DNA of 64,000 nucleotides, from assembly GCA_016188965.1 (NCBI GenBank), contig JACPGT010000011.1, positions 37,632-101,631 of the forward strand. The letters are read 5' to 3'. Source of the DNA: Microcaldota archaeon (GTDB lineage: Archaea; Micrarchaeota; Micrarchaeia; Norongarragalinales; Norongarragalinaceae). Below, piece after piece: positions 26,855-35,444 of this stretch (position 1 is the first letter of the stretch; each line of letters begins with the position of its first letter). Both the position numbers and the translations under genes were made by a program. Under the pieces are notes generated by a model. That model did not search any database. It was not told the DNA's origin and saw only the letters and a program-made list of their open reading frames with translations.

Positions 26855-27916
26855 CTAAACTTTCCGCACCAGTCTTCTTTTTCCAGGCCCGTCGACGTTC
26901 TGTTCTTCCTCGATCGTCACCAAACGCTTGTCGGCCAATTGCTCCAGGTAGCGCCGGAGCGTGCGTTCGGCCACATCCAGTTCCTTCTGCAAGTCGCCGG
27001 AATACTTCGGCCCGGCCTCCAAAGCGGCCAGGATCGATTGCTCGCCTTCCAAAGCGCCGGCCATGCGTTTTTTGACCGAAGCGTTCAGCGCGTCGTGTTC
27101 AGCCATGGCCGCCCGTACGTCATCCGGCGTCACTTTCAGCGCGCCGCGCCGCTCGGCCGCCTTGCCTGATTTCCACAACACGTCCAACGCCACGCGGGCG
27201 TCGCCACCGGTCTTCGCCGAATACGCCGCGCACAGCGCCACGGCCTCTTCCGGGCACGCGCCCATCTTGAACGCCTTGGGCAATCGGTCGCGCAGGATGG
27301 ATTTGAGCTCCAACGGCGAATAGCGGGGAAAATCCAACGGTTGCAATGAAAGCGAGCTTCTCACGCGGGAATCGAGTTTTTCGAACACGTCCGGCGTGTT
27401 GGTGATGGCCACCACCACGATGGGCACCGGCGAGCGCGACACGTCGTACAGCAATGCTTCTTCTTTCTTGTGGAAAAGCCGGTCGGCCTCGTCCAGCACC
27501 AGCACCAGGCGAATGTCGTTCTTCTGGATGAACTGCAGCAAGTCGGTGCGGACCTCGTCAGTGGCCAGGCCGCGGCGGGGCACGACCAAGCCTACCAACC
27601 GAGCGGCTTCGGCCAGGACGGACTGTTGGGTGTAATGCTGCCAGCAGTTGACGTATGCCACGTGGACGCGTTGCGCATATTCTTTGAATTGCTGCAGCAC
27701 GTACTTAGCTGAACTGGTCTTGCCCGTTCCTGGCGGGCCGAATATCAGCACTGAAGACGCCTTGCGCCCGGAGGCAAACGGACGCAACGCCATGGCCAGC
27801 TGTTCAATCTGTTTTTCGCGTCCCGGAAGGACGTCGGGCAGGAATTCAGGCGACAGGGCGGATTCGTCACGGAACACGCCGGACGCAGGCATTTCGTCAA
27901 AGACGTTGGAAGACAT
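26855..27916 (-). CDS. cdc6: Cdc6/Orc1 replication initiator
   Basis: The protein has 353 residues in the AAA+ fold: Walker A FGPPGTGKTSSAKYVL (about 60-75), Walker B LVLVLDEADRLFHKKEEALL, sensor-1-like VVAITNTPDVFEKLDSRVRSSL, the lid with GGDARVALDVLWK, and a C-terminal winged helix (SGDLQKELDVAERTLRRYL). It recognises origin recognition boxes and loads MCM. The intergenic region in front is only about 100 bp and I see no clustered repeats there, so the origin may be elsewhere (see the region near 55 kb). Confidence 0.9.
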   Translation of the reverse strand: MSSNVFDEMPASGVFRDESALSPEFLPDVLPGREKQIEQLAMALRPFASGRKASSVLIFGPPGTGKTSSAKYVLQQFKEYAQRVHVAYVNCWQHYTQQSVLAEAARLVGLVVPRRGLATDEVRTDLLQFIQKNDIRLVLVLDEADRLFHKKEEALLYDVSRSPVPIVVVAITNTPDVFEKLDSRVRSSLSLQPLDFPRYSPLELKSILRDRLPKAFKMGACPEEAVALCAAYSAKTGGDARVALDVLWKSGKAAERRGALKVTPDDVRAAMAEHDALNASVKKRMAGALEGEQSILAALEAGPKYSGDLQKELDVAERTLRRYLEQLADKRLVTIEEEQNVDGPGKRRLVRKV

Positions 27917-28019
27917 GGGGACACAAGCTTAGGCCAAAAAGCCAAATAAAACGGGCGGTTAACGGAGAGAAGCGAGGGCCAAACGGCCTTTAAATCCGTC
28001 CGAATCCAAGAAGGCTTCC

Positions 28020-28832
28020 ATGCTTAAAAACTGGTGGAGGCTGACCCGCGCCGAGCACGGACTCATCGTTTTCTTAGCCATTCTCGTCAGCCAGTTCGTC
28101 GTCACCAAGGCCCTGACGGCCGCCATGATTTGGCCGGCCGTCGGACCCATGCTGATCACGTGGGGTGCGTTTGCCTGGAACGACTACTTCGGCTACAAGT
28201 CGGACAAGGCACTCAACCGGAAGGACCGCCCCTTGGTCGCCGGCACCATCACACCTAGAGTGGCGCTGTGGGTTGGCTCGGCCCTTATGATCCTGGGCGT
28301 GGCCTTGACGTACCCCGTCGGCGTGGCCGCCTTCGGCATCGCCATCGTCTACACGGCATTGAGCATGGCGTACGACCTGTTCCTCAAGACCCGGCCCTTG
28401 TTAGGCAACCTGTTCATCGCCTCATCCATGAGCATCAGCTTCATTTACGGCAACTACGCCGCCTCCGACACGCTGCATCCCTACGTTTTGCTGTACGCCG
28501 GCGTGGCTTTTTTCGCCGGCCTGGGACGCGAACTAATCATCACGCTGCGTGACGTCGAGGGCGACAAAAAAGCCGGCGCCACCACGTTGCCCATGCTGCT
28601 CGGCCCGCGCGTGACGGTCACAGCCGCCTCCGCGCTCATCTACGGCGCCGCCGCGTTGAGCCTGGTGCCTTTGTTGCGGCCCGTCAGCATTCCCTACATC
28701 GCATTGGCCGTGCTCACGGATGCACTGTTCCTGGTCTCAACGTACTACGTCCTGTTGAGCCAGAAGCTACAGAACCTCAACATGCATGGGAGGGTTGGCG
28801 TTCGCGGCGCTAGGGATTTAGAAAAAAAATGA
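28020..28832 (+). CDS. ubiA: UbiA prenyltransferase, probable DGGGP synthase
   Basis: The protein has 270 residues and about 8 membrane helices. The first Asp-rich motif is WNDYFGYKSDKALNRKDRPL, the second RDVEGDKKAGATTLP. In archaea this subfamily transfers the second geranylgeranyl chain to form digeranylgeranylglyceryl phosphate, following the GGGP synthase at 11639-12400. It diverges from cdc6, with a TTTAAAT box at about 25-30 nt before the ATG. Confidence 0.85.
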   Translation: MLKNWWRLTRAEHGLIVFLAILVSQFVVTKALTAAMIWPAVGPMLITWGAFAWNDYFGYKSDKALNRKDRPLVAGTITPRVALWVGSALMILGVALTYPVGVAAFGIAIVYTALSMAYDLFLKTRPLLGNLFIASSMSISFIYGNYAASDTLHPYVLLYAGVAFFAGLGRELIITLRDVEGDKKAGATTLPMLLGPRVTVTAASALIYGAAALSLVPLLRPVSIPYIALAVLTDALFLVSTYYVLLSQKLQNLNMHGRVGVRGARDLEKK

Positions 28833-28869
28833 AGACGGCGAAAAATAGGAAAAGTAAGCCTGGCCGTTT

Positions 28870-29157
28870 TTAGCCCAAAACGTCCATTTTGCCGAATTTT
28901 CCGAGGGTCAGTTGGGCCTTGTCCTGCCACGTGTTGACGTAGCCGTTGGTAATCTTGACCTTGCTGCCTTCCTTGACCATGTCGATCTGGTCGTTCCAGA
29001 GCACCAGCGTGATGGTGCCGGAATCGTCCTGGATCGTGGCGTTGGCGACGCGAAGGGCACGGCCCATCTTGTTGATCTCGCGCGGCGGCTCGATGCCCAC
29101 GACTTCGGCATCCAAATTGACGCTGCCCATTCCAGGCGTAAGCTCGTTGATCTTCAT
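28870..29157 (-). CDS. Single OB-fold nucleic-acid-binding protein
   Basis: The start at 29157 gives 95 residues (MKINELTPGMGSVNLDAEVV). The strand pattern with ATIQDDSGTITLVLWNDQID and KVKITNGYVNTWQDKAQLTL is the RPA/SOSS-B OB-fold. It probably binds single-stranded DNA beside the larger RPA-like protein at 10.3-11.5 kb. A TTTACTTAAAC box lies about 20-30 nt upstream. Confidence 0.75.
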   Translation of the reverse strand: MKINELTPGMGSVNLDAEVVGIEPPREINKMGRALRVANATIQDDSGTITLVLWNDQIDMVKEGSKVKITNGYVNTWQDKAQLTLGKFGKMDVLG

Positions 29158-29206
29158 ACCATTCCACCCACGTTGTTTAAGTAAAGACAACTGGGACGGC
29201 CGCGCG

Positions 29207-29326
29207 TTAAAAGCGTTTCGAGCCGCCGACACGGACCGCCCTCTTGGGAAAGCCGATGGACCGGATGTAATAGGCCCAGCCGGCTTGCGGGTCGTCGAAA
29301 AGATAGTCAAGGACCGACGTGGCCAT
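29207..29326 (-). CDS. Possible 39-aa protein upstream of the OB-fold gene
   Basis: This ORF is too short for the ORF track. It starts MATSVLDYLFDDPQAGWAYY and ends in a basic tail (GGSKRF). Amino acid composition is protein-like, and it reads in the same direction as the OB-fold gene 49 nt further on. The remainder of the 312-nt gap before the M42 gene shows only the TATA box near 29445. No homology is recognised. Confidence 0.35.
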   Translation of the reverse strand: MATSVLDYLFDDPQAGWAYYIRSIGFPKRAVRVGGSKRF

Positions 29327-29469
29327 CAGAGTGACGGCGCGTGAAGCCGCTTACCGGCAAGGCACCGGGGTGAAAAACATCCACGAACGACACAGAGGGG
29401 AGTAGTCGAATCAAAAGCCGCCTCGCGGGGGGAACGACAACGGATTTAAAAATCCGGGTTGGCGAAAGT

Positions 29470-30555
29470 ATGACTACAACTCATTCTTATCCGGAGATGA
29501 TTTCCATGAAAAACGCCGAAGAAACCCTCAAGGCCCTTAGCCTGATGCACGCGCCTACTGGGCAGGAAAACGAAGTTGCCGATTTCATGGAGAAAAAATT
29601 CAAAGCCTGCGGCTTTTCGGTGACCCGCGACACCTTGGGCAACGTCATCGGCCGCAAGGGAAAAGGAAAGAAAGTCATGGTCGCCTCGCACATGGACGAA
29701 ATATCCATGGCCGTCAAGAGCATCACCGACAAGGGCTTCCTCAAATTCGTCAAAGTCGGCGGCATTTACGATCCGATGCTCATCGGCGCTCGCGTCTTGG
29801 TCCACGCCAAAGAGCGCCGCATGGGCGTGGTCGCAAGCAAAGCCCCGCACGGCATGGACGGCGAAGAGATGAAGAAGATACAAGAGGCCAAGGACCTCTA
29901 CATCGACATCGGCGTTTCGAGTAAAAAAGAAGCGGAAAAACTCGGCATCCGGCCCGGCACGCACATCACGTTTTCCGGCGAATTCAGCCGCCTCAACGAA
30001 CACTGGGTCAGCGGCAAGGCCTTTGACAACCGCGTGGGCTGCACGGTCAACTGTGGCATCGCAGAGGCCTATGCCGACAAACAACCGCCCGTGGAGTTGT
30101 GCCTGGTCGGCTCGGTCCGTGAAGAAAGCGGTCTGTTCGGCGCGGGCGTGGCCACGTTCGCCATCGATCCGGACCTCGCCATCGCGGTCGACGTCACGCA
30201 CGCCTTTGGCGCACCGGGCGAAAGCGAGGAAGACATCCCCGTCGGCCTGGGCAAAGGCCCAGCGTTGGCCATCCTGGAAGGCGGCGGCTACGGCCTTATC
30301 ACGTCCAACGACGTGGTCGAATGGCTCGAATCGGTCGCCAAGAAAGCGAACATGACGCTGCAAATGGAGATTTCCGAGCGCGGCGCGTCCGACGCCTCGC
30401 GCATCCAATACATCCGCCACGGCATGCTCACGGCCTCCGTCGGCGTCCCGTTGCGCTACATGCATTCGCAAGTGGAAGTCGTCGACGTGCGCGACATCGT
30501 GCAGACCGTCAAGTTCATGCAAGGCGTCATCGAGGAATTCCCCAAACGCAAGTAA
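29470..30555 (+). CDS. M42 family aminopeptidase (TET-like)
   Basis: The protein has 361 residues. Metal ligands of the M42 family are visible: H and D in VASHMDEIS, D in GKAFDNRVG, the Glu pair in GSVREESGLFGA, D in IAVDVTHA and the C-terminal H in YMHSQVEVVD. These cytosolic co-catalytic metallopeptidases form dodecameric tetrahedra and degrade peptides after the proteasome. A GATTTAAAAATCC box 20-30 nt upstream supports the ATG at 29470 as a leaderless start. Confidence 0.9.
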   Translation: MTTTHSYPEMISMKNAEETLKALSLMHAPTGQENEVADFMEKKFKACGFSVTRDTLGNVIGRKGKGKKVMVASHMDEISMAVKSITDKGFLKFVKVGGIYDPMLIGARVLVHAKERRMGVVASKAPHGMDGEEMKKIQEAKDLYIDIGVSSKKEAEKLGIRPGTHITFSGEFSRLNEHWVSGKAFDNRVGCTVNCGIAEAYADKQPPVELCLVGSVREESGLFGAGVATFAIDPDLAIAVDVTHAFGAPGESEEDIPVGLGKGPALAILEGGGYGLITSNDVVEWLESVAKKANMTLQMEISERGASDASRIQYIRHGMLTASVGVPLRYMHSQVEVVDVRDIVQTVKFMQGVIEEFPKRK

Positions 30556-30616
30556 GACGCGCAAACAGCCACGCCATAAAGAAAGCCACAAAAACCCCGG
30601 CTCCGTCTCTTTATTC

Positions 30617-31618
30617 ATGGCATCCCAAACGCCGTCCCGGCTTTCCCGGCTCACGCCGCTTCTGTCCAAGCACCCGGTCTTTTTGTCGTCGTTCTACCAC
30701 GAGAACCCAAACACCTACTACTTCACCGGCGTGCAGGAAGATTGGTTTGCCGTCTTAGTGACGCAGGACGAGACGGTCGCCTACGGCATAGGGCCGGAAG
30801 GCGGGTATGACTTCGCTGACCGGACCATCGTCCCGCGGGACATGCGCAAGCACTTCTGGCACTACCTGGAAAAACACAAGATCAGAAAACTAGGGGTGGA
30901 CGAGTCGGACGGCTTGCTGCTGAACCGCCTGTTGCAGAAAAAAATCAAGCCCGTCGGCCTGCATGAGGAATTCCTCAAGATCCGCACCTTCAAAGACGCG
31001 CACGAGAAAGCCTGCATCGCCAAGGCGCAACACCTGACCAAAGCGTGCTTCAACGCGGTGCGGCCGCACATGGTCGGCAAGAGCGAGAACCACGTCGCCG
31101 GACTTCTGGAACTGCAAGCGCGCATGCGCAACGTGCGATTTGAAGCATTCCCGCCCATTATCGCCTCCGCGGCCAATGGCGCTATACCTCACCACCGTCC
31201 CGGCTCACGCAAGATCAAAAAGTCCGACCCCGTCGTGGTGGACATCGGCGTCAAGTACGAGCACTATTGCGCCGACTTCACCCACACGGTCTACGAAGGC
31301 CGCAACGCGCAAACAAAAGACGCAGTGGACGCCGTTAAAGAAGCCTACAAAGCGGCCCGGAAACGCGCAAAACCCGGCGTGAAAGGACACGTCCTCAACG
31401 ACGCGTCGCTGGACGTCATCAAGGAATACGGTTTTGAGAAGCACAGCCACCGCCAACTCGGCCTGCGCATCGGACACCACGTGGGCCTCGACGTGCACGA
31501 TGGCACTGGCGGACTGGAAGAGCAGACGCTAAAAAAAGGCATGGTCTTCACCATCGAACCGGGCATCTACATCCCCGGAAAATTCGGCGTGCGGTTCGAA
31601 GACATCGTACTGCTCTGA
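30617..31618 (+). CDS. pepQ: M24 family Xaa-Pro aminopeptidase
   Basis: The protein has 333 residues in the pita-bread fold. Five metal ligands are seen: D in PVVVDIGVK, D in CADFTHTV, H in GHHVGLDVHD, E in FTIEPGIY and E in RFEDIVLL. The N-terminal creatinase-like domain (1-130) is complete. It cleaves X-Pro peptides and complements the M42 peptidase just upstream (61-nt gap, same strand). Confidence 0.88.
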   Translation: MASQTPSRLSRLTPLLSKHPVFLSSFYHENPNTYYFTGVQEDWFAVLVTQDETVAYGIGPEGGYDFADRTIVPRDMRKHFWHYLEKHKIRKLGVDESDGLLLNRLLQKKIKPVGLHEEFLKIRTFKDAHEKACIAKAQHLTKACFNAVRPHMVGKSENHVAGLLELQARMRNVRFEAFPPIIASAANGAIPHHRPGSRKIKKSDPVVVDIGVKYEHYCADFTHTVYEGRNAQTKDAVDAVKEAYKAARKRAKPGVKGHVLNDASLDVIKEYGFEKHSHRQLGLRIGHHVGLDVHDGTGGLEEQTLKKGMVFTIEPGIYIPGKFGVRFEDIVLL

Positions 31619-31627
31619 TACGAACCG

Positions 31628-32533
31628 TCAAGGCGCGTGCCGGACGACCAAGACGGACGCGTCTTCGACTGGATGCGGCGAGCCGCGCATGAAGTACCGA
31701 AGCGAGCTTTTGAACCGCGCGATGAAGCCCGCGGCCTCCTTGAAGTCCCAACTTGACGCTTGGCTCAAGAGGTGTGGTCCGAAAAACCGGCGCTTGCGGT
31801 CCCGCGCCTCTTCCACGCCGTCCGAATAAGAAACCAACGCATCGTGATGGCCCAAGTCCAGCACGCGCGGACGGTACGAACGGGGATGGTCCTTTAAGAA
31901 CAGGCCAAGGTTCGGCAGGTCGCTGGGTACTCCTTGGCCGGGATTGAACCAGTCGAGGCGCGAGCCTAGCGGGTCCGAACCCCGGTGGACGAAAAGGGGC
32001 ATGCCGGCGAAATTGAGGTAGTGCACCCGGACGTGGGATGGCCGGGAACCGCCGTGCTCCACGGCCACCAACTGCATCAGGCCTTGCGCAAAGACGGGGT
32101 GGGCGCCGGTGCATCCGAAGCCCGACGCGCGCATGAAATGGTACGCGTCGGAAGCGACCGATTTGAGGGCCTTGCCTTCCTGACCCGGGATGAAACGCAG
32201 CTTTGGTAGGGAATTGGCCACGCTGGCTGAAAACAAGTGGGACAGCACGTGAGCTGTCGCTCCTTTGCCCACCCAGTCCATGTGATGCGCCCAATAGTAC
32301 GAAATCTTGCGGCCAGAACGGCCCAAAGGCACGGTCTGCACATGACGCACCTGGACCACATCGCCTCCGGGAACGCCCCGCCAGGACTGCACATGGTGGG
32401 CCACGTCCAAATGAGGCATGGGCTGATCTGGCAATGGCGGGCGGTGCTGCGTATCAAATTCCGCCAGCCGCGCGGCATCCCGTTCGAGGAACGCCTGCCG
32501 GGCCGAACGCGGCGTCCGGGGGCCTAAAACCAT
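31628..32533 (-). CDS. SpoIIE/PP2C-type serine phosphatase domain protein
   Basis: The protein has 301 residues from the ATG at 32533; a CCTTATTTTC box lies about 25 nt upstream. Family landmarks in the C-terminal half are the GHP-like segment GCTGAHPVFAQG, HHDALVSYSDGVEEARDRK, which matches the DxLxLYSDGvxE motif, and a final VEDASVLVVRHA corresponding to DDxTlvvvr. These metal-dependent phosphatases act in partner-switching regulation in bacteria and are uncommon in archaea. No anti-sigma-like kinase or STAS protein is adjacent, so the substrate is unknown. Confidence 0.6.
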   Translation of the reverse strand: MVLGPRTPRSARQAFLERDAARLAEFDTQHRPPLPDQPMPHLDVAHHVQSWRGVPGGDVVQVRHVQTVPLGRSGRKISYYWAHHMDWVGKGATAHVLSHLFSASVANSLPKLRFIPGQEGKALKSVASDAYHFMRASGFGCTGAHPVFAQGLMQLVAVEHGGSRPSHVRVHYLNFAGMPLFVHRGSDPLGSRLDWFNPGQGVPSDLPNLGLFLKDHPRSYRPRVLDLGHHDALVSYSDGVEEARDRKRRFFGPHLLSQASSWDFKEAAGFIARFKSSLRYFMRGSPHPVEDASVLVVRHAP

Positions 32534-32671
32534 GAAGAGCACAGGACGTATAGAGAAAATAAGGCTTTACAAGGGAGCCGTAAAGCATCGGTTTAAAATA
32601 ACGTCCTGCCCTAAGAATCCACGAGGCAAAAACGCTTCTTTTTCGCATTGATTTTCAGGTGATTTGGGACC

Positions 32672-33082
32672 ATGGTGGACGATTCGACCGCGACTTCACA
32701 GGCCATTCCGCAAGCCGAAAGCGGCGCCCCGGCCTCGGGCGAGGCGGACGACATAACCGAAGAGGAAAGCGAAAAGCTGCCGTTTCCGAACGCCCGCGTC
32801 GTGCACATCATCAAGGAGAACCTCAAGCGCGAGCACCAGGTCAAGCGCGAGGCGAAGCTGGCGGCCAACGAGCTGCTCGGCGAGATCATGGCCGACATCG
32901 CGCAGACCATGGACAACGAGGAATACTTCACCCTGTCCGTCGAGCACTTCAACAAAGCGGCGCGCAAGTACCGCGAAATCGGCCTGAACAAGAAACGCAT
33001 CATCCGCATCAAGAAAGTGCTGGAAAAGCAGCGCGCCGAACTGGATGAGATCATCGCCGAAATCGAGCTGGAAAACCCGTAG
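32672..33082 (+). CDS. Histone-fold protein with N- and C-terminal extensions
   Basis: The protein has 136 residues. The core (about 36-104) LPFPNARVVHIIKENL...KREAKLAANELLGEIMADIAQ...YFTLSVEHFNKAARKY reads as helix-loop-long helix-loop-helix of the histone/NF-Y type. It has an acidic N-terminal tail (GEADDITEEESEK) and a charged C-terminal helix, unlike tail-less 65-70-aa archaeal histones. It could compact DNA or act as a specific DNA-binding dimer. It is co-directional with a coiled-coil gene 124 nt downstream. Confidence 0.55.
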   Translation: MVDDSTATSQAIPQAESGAPASGEADDITEEESEKLPFPNARVVHIIKENLKREHQVKREAKLAANELLGEIMADIAQTMDNEEYFTLSVEHFNKAARKYREIGLNKKRIIRIKKVLEKQRAELDEIIAEIELENP

Positions 33083-33206
33083 AAGAACGGGAACCGAACG
33101 CGAAGGAAAAAATAAACAGCAGGGGCACAACGAACAACAAAGCAAAGTGCCGAAGCCGTCTTTTTCCCCACTGCCATGAACCGCCCAACCCCCTCGTGAA
33201 TCAATC

Positions 33207-34085
33207 GTGACCGAACTGAAAGAACAACTTCACAAGGCCAAGGCCGACGTCCAGGCCGTCCAGGAACAGGCGTATGCCCTGCGCTTGAAGAGCCGCGAGG
33301 CCATCGCCGACGTCAAGAAGTTCTACGCCGACGCGGCCGAACTCAAGAAAATGCGCGACGCCGAGAACGAGAAAGTCCGGGAATTCAAGAAAAAACGGCA
33401 GGAAGCCGAAAGCAAAGTCACCGAGGCCATCGAGAAGCTCAAGCCGTTACGCGGCCAATTGGACGGCCTGCCCCGCGCCGAGTCGCCCGGCCGCCTGCGC
33501 GCGGAACTGGAACGCCTCGAGTGGGAACAGCAGACTGAAGCCGTCTCGCCGAAAGCCGAAAAGGAACTCTCGCGCCGCATCAAGGATTTGCGCGAACAAC
33601 TCGCACCGGCTGAAAAGGCGCGAGGCGTGTTCGAACAAATCAAGCCCTTGGAGGAAAACCTGCGGGCGGCCACGGCCGAAGTCCGCATTTACCGAACCGA
33701 ATTGGCCAAGCATGCCAAGGCCTCCGACGCCCACCATGAAGCCATGCTCAAATTGTACAAGAAAGCCGAATCGCTATCCAAGAAAATCGGCGAGAATCTC
33801 AAGCAACTTGACGAGAAACGCGCCTTGCTGGACGAGGAGCGAAAGGAATTCTTCCAAATCCAAGGCCAGGTCAAAGGCGCCGAAAAAGCCCAGATGGATG
33901 CCCGCCGCGCAGAGGAAAAAGCCGAACGCGACCGCATCCAGGCCGAAAAAGAAGCGGAGCGCAACGCCATCAAGCAGAAAGCCACCGGCATTGCCGAAAA
34001 AGCGCTGGAAAAGTTCCGCGCCGGCGGCAAACTGACGTGGGAAGACCTCCAAGCCATCCAGGAAGCCGGATTGGAACTCAAATAA
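33207..34085 (+). CDS. Archaeal coiled-coil protein (COG1340-like)
   Basis: GTG start; 292 residues, almost entirely heptad-rich helix with Lys/Glu/Ala repeats (VREFKKKRQEAESKVTEAIE, RRAEEKAERDRIQAEKEAER). The closing segment FRAGGKLTWEDLQAIQEAG is typical of uncharacterised archaeal coiled-coil proteins of the COG1340 type. It probably has a structural or scaffolding role, unproven. Confidence 0.7.
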   Translation: MTELKEQLHKAKADVQAVQEQAYALRLKSREAIADVKKFYADAAELKKMRDAENEKVREFKKKRQEAESKVTEAIEKLKPLRGQLDGLPRAESPGRLRAELERLEWEQQTEAVSPKAEKELSRRIKDLREQLAPAEKARGVFEQIKPLEENLRAATAEVRIYRTELAKHAKASDAHHEAMLKLYKKAESLSKKIGENLKQLDEKRALLDEERKEFFQIQGQVKGAEKAQMDARRAEEKAERDRIQAEKEAERNAIKQKATGIAEKALEKFRAGGKLTWEDLQAIQEAGLELK

Positions 34086-34123
34086 AGGCAAAGCCTGAAG
34101 AAGGCAACCCCCCTACTTTTCGA

Positions 34124-34504
34124 ATGCGCGACATCCTGTACGCGTTACGCCACGTCCCCGCCACTGTGCACGAGTGGAAGGACAAGGCAGAGCAAAAGAA
34201 AATCCAGAGCGCAGTGACGCAGCTTCGCCGGATCCGGAAAGCCGAACGCGACGGAAAAGTACGCGGCATCCCATTGAGCAAAGGCGACGTCTACGTCGCA
34301 CCCCATCCGGCCGCGAAGCCGAACGGGTCGTACCCCGTCCCGTGGAATGAGAACGGCGGCCTGGAACATTTTTTCCACCAATTGGGACGCCTGAACGAAC
34401 GAATGGAGCAAAATGGCCGCCATGAGGCGTTCAAGGAATTGAACGCCGAAGTCGCCCGCGTGGAAGCCCTCCTCCTGCCACCGTTGAAAACCAAAGCCCG
34501 CTGA
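34124..34504 (+). CDS. Hypothetical protein, 126 aa
   Basis: The start at 34124 (MRDILYALRHVPATVHEW) is chosen over the track start because upstream sequence overlaps the preceding gene. The protein is basic and mostly helical, with one central loop segment (GDVYVAPHPAAKPNGSYPVP). It sits 38 nt after the coiled-coil gene and 10 nt before the E1-like gene, so it is probably in one operon with them. No family recognised. Confidence 0.6.
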   Translation: MRDILYALRHVPATVHEWKDKAEQKKIQSAVTQLRRIRKAERDGKVRGIPLSKGDVYVAPHPAAKPNGSYPVPWNENGGLEHFFHQLGRLNERMEQNGRHEAFKELNAEVARVEALLLPPLKTKAR

Positions 34505-34514
34505 GTGAAACCCT

Positions 34515-35399
34515 ATGACCAAGACCATCGCCGTCGTGGGCGCCGGAGGCGTGGGGGCCGAAACCCTGCTGCGGCTGAAACCCACGCACCACAGAATCCG
34601 CGTCATCGACCGCGATTTCATCGACGAAGACACGCTCAAACGCCAGACGCTCTACCGCAAAGCCGACTTAGGAAACCTCAAGGCGGATGCCGCGGCACGC
34701 AAATTGGGCAAACGGTTCGAAGCCGTCAGCGAACACCTGTCCGAAGAGAACGCCGAAGCCCTGCTGAAAGGCGCGGACGTCGTGCTGGACTGTACGGACA
34801 ACTGGGCCACGCGCGCGCTCATCAACCAGTGGGCCTTGGTGAACCGCACGCCGTGGATCTTCACGTCGGCCATCCGCAGCGAAACGATGACGACCTGCCT
34901 GACGCCGCAGACCGCGTGCTTCATCTGCTGGAACCCCAGCGCGCAAACGCCGCGCTCCTGCCGCGCCGAAGGCATCCGCAAAGCCACCACGGCCACGGCC
35001 GGCCACACCCAAGTGATAGAATTAGACGCGTTACTGGCCGGAAAGCCTAGTTTAGCCGGAAAACTGCAGTACACCGACGTGCAGGCAAAGACGTGCACCA
35101 CGACGGCACTTTTAAGAAATCCGAACTGCCCAGCATGCATGAAAAAAACGTTCCGCTTGCCGAAAACCAAGGCGCTGACGTTGTGCGGCAGCGACGAGTT
35201 CCTCTTCCAGCTGGAAAAGCCCGTTTTGCAGAAAGCGTTGGCTTCCTTGAAGCCCGAACGATTCGGCCAAGTGACGAAAATCGCCTGGAAAAAAAGAGTC
35301 CTAGTCGTCTTTCCTTCCGGCCGCATCCTCGCCCGCGGCATGGACGAAAAACAAGCCCGGGCAGCTATCGACACACTACGGCAGAAATCCGAAGCGTAA
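34515..35399 (+). CDS. E1-like ThiF/MoeB/HesA family adenylyltransferase
   Basis: The protein has 294 residues. The N-terminal nucleotide-binding motif is AVVGAGGVGAE (GxGGxG, 9-14), with DRDFIDEDTLKRQTLY and VLDCTDNWATR (D95). Zinc Cys pairs are CFIC (135/138) and CPAC (205/208). The candidate catalytic Cys is C149 in SCRAEGI, equivalent to the CxEAGV motif of MoeB/UbaA. It should adenylate the C-terminal Gly of a beta-grasp protein for sulfur transfer or conjugation. It is the only E1-like gene in the window and a possible activator of the Ubl at 63.4 kb, but it is 28 kb away. Confidence 0.85.
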   Translation: MTKTIAVVGAGGVGAETLLRLKPTHHRIRVIDRDFIDEDTLKRQTLYRKADLGNLKADAAARKLGKRFEAVSEHLSEENAEALLKGADVVLDCTDNWATRALINQWALVNRTPWIFTSAIRSETMTTCLTPQTACFICWNPSAQTPRSCRAEGIRKATTATAGHTQVIELDALLAGKPSLAGKLQYTDVQAKTCTTTALLRNPNCPACMKKTFRLPKTKALTLCGSDEFLFQLEKPVLQKALASLKPERFGQVTKIAWKKRVLVVFPSGRILARGMDEKQARAAIDTLRQKSEA

Positions 35400-35444
35400 G
35401 GCAACGCCGGAGGAATTAAAGCCGCCAAAGCCATTACGACACGT

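Noticed and set aside
27917-28019. Replication origin next to cdc6
   Set aside because: Only about 100 bp, no repeated ORB-like elements and no skew change are seen there.
31920-31950. tRNA T-arm-like GGGATTGAACC on the minus strand
   Set aside because: No acceptor or anticodon arms around it; it encodes WFNPGQ of the SpoIIE-like protein.
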